From assembly GCA_028717785.1 (NCBI GenBank), contig JAQUND010000054.1, positions 1-9,809 of the forward strand: a DNA stretch of 9,809 nt, read 5' to 3'. The translations under genes and the position numbers were made by a program. Origin of the DNA: Candidatus Nanoarchaeia archaeon (GTDB lineage: Archaea; Nanoarchaeota; Nanoarchaeia; SCGC-AAA011-G17; JAFCDX01). Positions 6,705 through 9,809 of the stretch are shown one piece after another. Every line of letters starts with the position of its first letter. The stretch's first letter is position 1. A model generated the notes under the pieces. It saw nothing but the letters and a program-made list of their open reading frames with translations, had not been told where the DNA came from and did not search any database.

Positions 6705-6870
6705 TTAATTCTCCATTTTTAAATTCTTTACAACTTAATTTTACTTTATAAGATTGCTTACAAGTCTTAATACATTTTTTACATAATTCATTATATTCAG
6801 CCCACCACCATTTTTCCCATTGTTTTTCTGTACAATAATCCATATTTTGTTTTTCTATTAATTCAGCCAT
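6697..6870 (-). CDS. Small Cys- and Trp-rich protein, function unknown
   Basis: This is a 57-codon reading frame that I translated by hand. The protein begins MAELIEKQ and has an aromatic core WEKWWWAEY (18-26), then CKKCIKTCK (30-38), with further cysteines at 13 and 47. The CxxCxxxC spacing plus Cys47 could bind a metal such as zinc, but no named family is recognised. AAAAGG (6880-6885) lies nine bases before the ATG, and the frame fills the space between two real genes: it starts six bases after the 84-residue gene ends and its stop overlaps the dUTPase start by eight bases. That packing is the main support for it being expressed. Residues 49-54 (EFKNGE) carry the dUTPase Shine-Dalgarno sequence. 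Confidence 0.75.
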   Translation of the reverse strand: MAELIEKQNMDYCTEKQWEKWWWAEYNELCKKCIKTCKQSYKVKLSCKEFKNGELNV

Positions 6871-6876
6871 TTGTTA

Positions 6877-7131
6877 TTACCTTTTAATTGTAGTTTCAAA
6901 GCCATAATATTTTGCAAATGAAGAGGGAATAGAGTCTGCTGCCACCTTTATATATGAATCTATTCTTTCTTTTGAATAATTAGTTTCTTTTTGTAAATAA
7001 CTTAAAAATGACATTAATTGATTTTCTGAATCACCAACAAAATCATCTTTTAATTTACATACAATACTTAACATCATATAGAATCTTATACTATTAATAA
7101 TATCTGATACTTCAAAAAATTTATTACTCAT
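6877..7131 (-). CDS. Small helical protein, function unknown
   Basis: This gene encodes 84 residues and is not recognised. The sequence looks mostly alpha-helical and soluble: a first amphipathic segment (about 6-30, ending VCKLKDD), a linker FVGDSEN (31-37), a second helix with LSYLQKE (43-49), and a Tyr- and Ser-rich tail ending KYYGFETTIKR. It has no signal peptide or clear membrane span and a single cysteine (25). The start is well supported, with a strong AAGGAG (7139-7144) seven bases upstream of the ATG. It follows nrdD by 47 bases and precedes the Cys/Trp-rich small gene by six, so it is probably co-transcribed with the nucleotide-metabolism genes. A small replication or reductase accessory factor is possible, but nothing in the sequence shows it. 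Confidence 0.78.
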   Translation of the reverse strand: MSNKFFEVSDIINSIRFYMMLSIVCKLKDDFVGDSENQLMSFLSYLQKETNYSKERIDSYIKVAADSIPSSFAKYYGFETTIKR

Positions 7132-7178
7132 TTTATTTCTCCTTTTATAATCTTAATATATAAAATTTTTTTAAAAAT

Positions 7179-9185
7179 TTATTGATTTATTTCAAAATCT
7201 CCATTCTTAAATTCTTTACGTCTTTTAAAATCATATTCCCTTTTATAGAATGACCAATCTTTTACATTTGTAAAAAAACCTACGACTCTAGAAATTTTCT
7301 CAATTATTTTACCTGAACAAATTGGACACAAATCTTTATTACCAATTGTTACATGTCCATTTTCACATTTACAGAAAGCAGAATTTATAGCAAAATGCTC
7401 ACAATTACTTTCTACTGCAAAATTAATCAATTTTTCTGCTTGCTTACTTGTAATATGTTCACCAACTGTTATATGACTAATGCCACCTCCAGTTAGCATA
7501 GATAAATATTTTCCATCTATTTTCATTTTATCCCAAACAGTTGTTTGATTATCCCATAGTGGAATGAATTGATTCGCATATAAATTATAAGAAACTATTT
7601 TATCATTAAATAATAATTTATCTGCACGGGGTAATCTATGTGCCATTGCCTCAGCGGGCACCTGTTCTACGTTAATAAAAATTTCATTAAAATCTTCTTT
7701 ATTTATATCTAAATTATTATTTAATATAAATAAACTATCTTTAATTGCATCCTCATTTTTTGTATAAATTAATTTTTTCTTTAAAATTTCATCAGCTTCA
7801 ACGTACCCAATAATCCCTATAGTTGAAAACATTTTGTCTAACTGTATCCAACCAATTTTTAAAAAATGCTGTAACCCTCTTTTTGTCGAATCTTGCAAAA
7901 GTAATTTGTGTGCTTTCAATATTTTTTTACAACTTAATGTTGAATCCTTAATTAATTGATGATACTCTTCTTTTGATTTTGCAATTAAAGCTAATCTTGC
8001 AAAGTTTATACAAACAACCCTGTGTGAACCTAATGAAATAGAACCACCAGCACCAAAACTATTTGCTTGTGATGCTAAATCTATTTTATCTTTATCCGAC
8101 CAAAGGCGACAACAACTGGCTATTTTATTTCCTTCACTTACAAAAATATTATATCTATAAATATCTTTTTTACAAATAGATTTTAAAAATTGTTTATCTT
8201 CAATTATCCAATTTCCATCTTTATTTTTTTTCTTTGATACATTTAAAGTAACTACAGGGAAACGGTAAGGCATTCCATTATTACAAGGATCACCTTTATC
8301 AAAAAATTCCATAAATATATTTTGAAGTTCAATTATGAATTCAATAATATAATTTACATCATATTTTAAATTCCCGCTATCATCTTGATAATACCATAAA
8401 TATTCTTCACCAACTAATTTTTTTAATTTCTCTCTGTCGAATAAAGATATGTTGGTAAACGGAGATTCCGATCCACCACTTCTACTTAATGAATTAAAAC
8501 CATGTACTATTCTTTGAAATTGATTTTCAATATATTTTCTATATTCTATATTTTTTAAATCTTCAATTGTTTTATTTTCTTTTAATAAAAGTAAATGTGT
8601 AATATCAAGAAGGAATGATCCTACTGCAATCGCCCCAGCAAGAGAATTACTCATTTGATGAACAACTTCATTTAACAATGAAATATATGAGTCAACTCTT
8701 TTTACAGGTTTTGATGGTAATTGCCCAAAAGGTTTTCCAAAACTAATTAATTTTGATGCGTCGAAACTCCAACAGTATGGAATTTTTATTTGTCCTGAAT
8801 CTGAAATTGCTAAAGTATAATCATACATTAAACTTGTTAAATAAGATGCCTCTTTCTTACCATACAATTCATTCATTTTTCTATATAAAGCGCGATACCC
8901 TATTGTTTTCTTTATAGGAGTTACTGCTTCTTGGAAAATTCCTGAAACAGTTTTTTCTTTATTAGCATTATCATCAATTGTAATATCATTTAAATTCCCC
9001 TCTTCTAACTCCTCATATTGATTTATTATTGAAAAACTGTCTTTGTCTAAACCATGTATTTTTAAAATATTATTTGTAGTTTCTTCTAATTTATTTTCAG
9101 GTATCTTATAATATTCTCGAAGTCTATTTTCCAATGTTTTATAAATCAAATTTGATGCTTGAGCTATACTTGTACTATTATGCAT
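7179..9185 (-). CDS. nrdD: Anaerobic (class III) ribonucleoside-triphosphate reductase, large subunit
   Basis: This 668-residue glycyl-radical enzyme reduces ribonucleoside triphosphates to deoxyribonucleotides in anaerobic cells. The barrel is seen in IPYCWSFD (135-142), the Gly/Ser-rich GGSESPFTNISL (237-248), GMPYRFPVVTLNVS (304-317), ASCCRLW (356-362) with Cys359 as the likely thiyl-radical cysteine, and the GAGGSISLGSHRV run (378-390). Near the C-terminus, CKC (605-607) and CPIC (620-623) form the zinc site, and RVVGFF (633-638) carries the glycyl radical at Gly636. An N-terminal ATP-cone is not apparent; residues 1-80 are a short, charged lead. The start has an excellent AGAGGTG (9188-9194) only a few bases before the ATG, and the gene follows nrdG by 13 bases. 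It needs NrdG for activation and is inactivated by oxygen, so it implies anaerobic infection. Whether formate or a thioredoxin-like donor is the reductant cannot be settled here. Confidence 0.95.
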   Translation of the reverse strand: MHNSTSIAQASNLIYKTLENRLREYYKIPENKLEETTNNILKIHGLDKDSFSIINQYEELEEGNLNDITIDDNANKEKTVSGIFQEAVTPIKKTIGYRALYRKMNELYGKKEASYLTSLMYDYTLAISDSGQIKIPYCWSFDASKLISFGKPFGQLPSKPVKRVDSYISLLNEVVHQMSNSLAGAIAVGSFLLDITHLLLLKENKTIEDLKNIEYRKYIENQFQRIVHGFNSLSRSGGSESPFTNISLFDREKLKKLVGEEYLWYYQDDSGNLKYDVNYIIEFIIELQNIFMEFFDKGDPCNNGMPYRFPVVTLNVSKKKNKDGNWIIEDKQFLKSICKKDIYRYNIFVSEGNKIASCCRLWSDKDKIDLASQANSFGAGGSISLGSHRVVCINFARLALIAKSKEEYHQLIKDSTLSCKKILKAHKLLLQDSTKRGLQHFLKIGWIQLDKMFSTIGIIGYVEADEILKKKLIYTKNEDAIKDSLFILNNNLDINKEDFNEIFINVEQVPAEAMAHRLPRADKLLFNDKIVSYNLYANQFIPLWDNQTTVWDKMKIDGKYLSMLTGGGISHITVGEHITSKQAEKLINFAVESNCEHFAINSAFCKCENGHVTIGNKDLCPICSGKIIEKISRVVGFFTNVKDWSFYKREYDFKRRKEFKNGDFEINQ

Positions 9186-9187
9186 TT

Positions 9188-9194
9188 CACCTCT
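9188..9194 (-). promoter_or_regulatory. Strong ribosome binding site of nrdD
   Basis: AGAGGTG on the minus strand matches a long stretch of the 16S rRNA anti-Shine-Dalgarno region and lies just before the ATG at 9185-9183. It is the longest such match noticed in the window and sits in the 13-base gap after nrdG. It favours high translation of the reductase relative to its activase, as expected for an enzyme and its catalytic activator. Confidence 0.6.
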
Positions 9195-9198
9195 TCCA

Positions 9199-9735
9199 TT
9201 AATAAAATTTTAGTACTCCGTTTTTACTTAACTGCTTATACTCTGCATCATAGAAATTTTGATTCTTTGATGCTAATTGCATTCTGTAATCATCCTTAAA
9301 AGATTCTTGTTTCTTTTTCTCCTCGTATTTGCCACACTTTAAAAATTTAAATCCAGTTATGTTTTGCTCTTTTACATAATCAATTTCATATCCCGTATAA
9401 ATACATATTGAATATTTATTTCCATTCTCCTCGCAAAACTTTTTTGTAAAATATAAATTATTTTTATGTAAAGGATCGCCCCCACTTAAAACAATTGCTT
9501 CAACTTGATCGTTCTTTTGCATGAATTCATTAATGAGTCGAATAGCTGTATTTGTATGTATTTCTACAGTACCTTCAATTTCTTGTTCTGAATCCTGAAG
9601 TTGTGGGTTATGACAATTTTTGCAATTATGTTCGCAACCTGTAAGATATACTACAAGTGAACAAAAATAAGGATCTGGATAATCCTGAAATGATATTGAA
9701 AATGGGTAAGCAAGTTTAATAAGTTTTGAATCCAA
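9199..9735 (-). CDS. nrdG: Anaerobic ribonucleotide reductase activating protein (radical SAM)
   Basis: This 178-residue radical SAM enzyme uses a 4Fe-4S cluster to make the adenosyl radical that installs the glycyl radical on NrdD. The cluster motif is C34-x3-C38-x2-C41 (GCEHNCKNCHNP), followed by SGGDPLH (84-90), the SAM-binding GGE-like segment, and YTGYE (113-117). The N-terminal SISFQDYPDPYFCSLVVYL matches the family's usual opening, in which the chain runs straight into the cluster loop. The start is TTG at 9735-9733: there is no ATG in frame before the cluster motif, a TAG stop lies four codons upstream, and AGGA (9743-9746) is seven bases before the TTG. Length is a little above the bacterial norm, with a Lys-rich loop (137-150). 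It is the first complete gene of the cluster, 13 bases before nrdD. Confidence 0.95.
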   Translation of the reverse strand: MDSKLIKLAYPFSISFQDYPDPYFCSLVVYLTGCEHNCKNCHNPQLQDSEQEIEGTVEIHTNTAIRLINEFMQKNDQVEAIVLSGGDPLHKNNLYFTKKFCEENGNKYSICIYTGYEIDYVKEQNITGFKFLKCGKYEEKKKQESFKDDYRMQLASKNQNFYDAEYKQLSKNGVLKFY

Positions 9736-9742
9736 TATATAG

Positions 9743-9746
9743 TCCT
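9743..9746 (-). promoter_or_regulatory. Ribosome binding site that fixes the TTG start of nrdG
   Basis: AGGA on the minus strand lies seven bases before TTG at 9735-9733. A TAG stop lies in frame just upstream, partly overlapping this site, and no in-frame ATG comes before the radical SAM cysteines. The TTG is therefore the only sensible start. A rare start codon and a modest Shine-Dalgarno match suggest that the activase is made in smaller amounts than NrdD, whose site is much stronger. Confidence 0.6.
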
Positions 9747-9758
9747 ATATGTTAGTAT

Positions 9759-9786
9759 GTTATAGATTCCTTATTTAAATGTGTAA
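9759..9786 (-). promoter_or_regulatory. Possible sigma-70-like promoter upstream of nrdG (weak)
   Basis: On the minus strand, TTACAC (9781-9786) and TATAAC (9759-9764) are separated by 16 bases, a loose match to the TTGACA / TATAAT boxes. A start near 9752 would leave a leader of roughly 17 bases, just enough for the nrdG ribosome binding site. In DNA this AT-rich, such matches arise easily by chance, and the operon may instead begin further right, beyond the window. The 74 bases upstream of nrdG hold no other feature that I can support. Confidence 0.2.
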
Positions 9787-9809
9787 CTTCTAATTATTAG
9801 TAAAAAATT

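Noticed and set aside
7132..7178. AT-only inverted repeat (A/T runs) between nrdD and the 84-residue gene, considered as a terminator
   Set aside because: The stem would have no G:C pairs and the repeat arises naturally from A and T runs; no stable hairpin is expected.

Overview
The window looks like part of a lytic, probably large, bacteriophage genome. It is very AT-rich (roughly a quarter G+C by eye). All supported genes lie on the minus strand, with gaps of 0 to about 50 bases or overlaps of 1 to 11 bases, and most have AAGGA/AGGAG-type ribosome binding sites. The gene content is phage DNA replication and deoxynucleotide metabolism. TAA and TGA act as normal stops. The oxygen-sensitive class III ribonucleotide reductase points to a host that grows without oxygen, and base composition suggests a low-GC bacterium. 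No host or phage genus can be named from this sequence.

In transcription order (right to left) the window holds: the NrdG activase (9199-9735, TTG start) and NrdD anaerobic reductase (7179-9185); two small unknown genes (6877-7131 and a Cys/Trp-rich 57-residue gene at 6697-6870); trimeric dUTPase (6264-6704); a T4 alpha-glucosyltransferase-like enzyme (5020-6264); a C5-cytosine-methyltransferase-fold protein with an odd SAM-binding motif (3800-5020); a deoxynucleotide kinase fused to a uracil-DNA-glycosylase-like domain (2906-3799); a close relative of T4 gp42 dCMP hydroxymethylase (2200-2916); dCMP deaminase (1779-2207); and the 5' part of a family A DNA polymerase with an N-terminal UDG-like domain and 3'-5' exonuclease (1-1745, running off the left edge).

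Read together, the genes form a pathway. NrdDG makes deoxynucleotides, dUTPase and dCMP deaminase set the pyrimidine pool, the gp42-like enzyme makes 5-hydroxymethyl-dCMP, the fused kinase may phosphorylate it, the polymerase would incorporate it, and the glycosyltransferase would put a sugar on it in DNA. The central inference is that this phage carries glycosylated 5-hydroxymethylcytosine DNA, built from T4-type enzymes but combined with a family A polymerase rather than T4's family B enzyme. The least explained parts are the kinase-UDG fusion, the second UDG-like domain on the polymerase, and a C5-methyltransferase-like protein in the middle of the hydroxymethylcytosine genes. There is no gene-free stretch over 300 bases, and no RNA gene, repeat array, insertion sequence or convincing terminator was seen.
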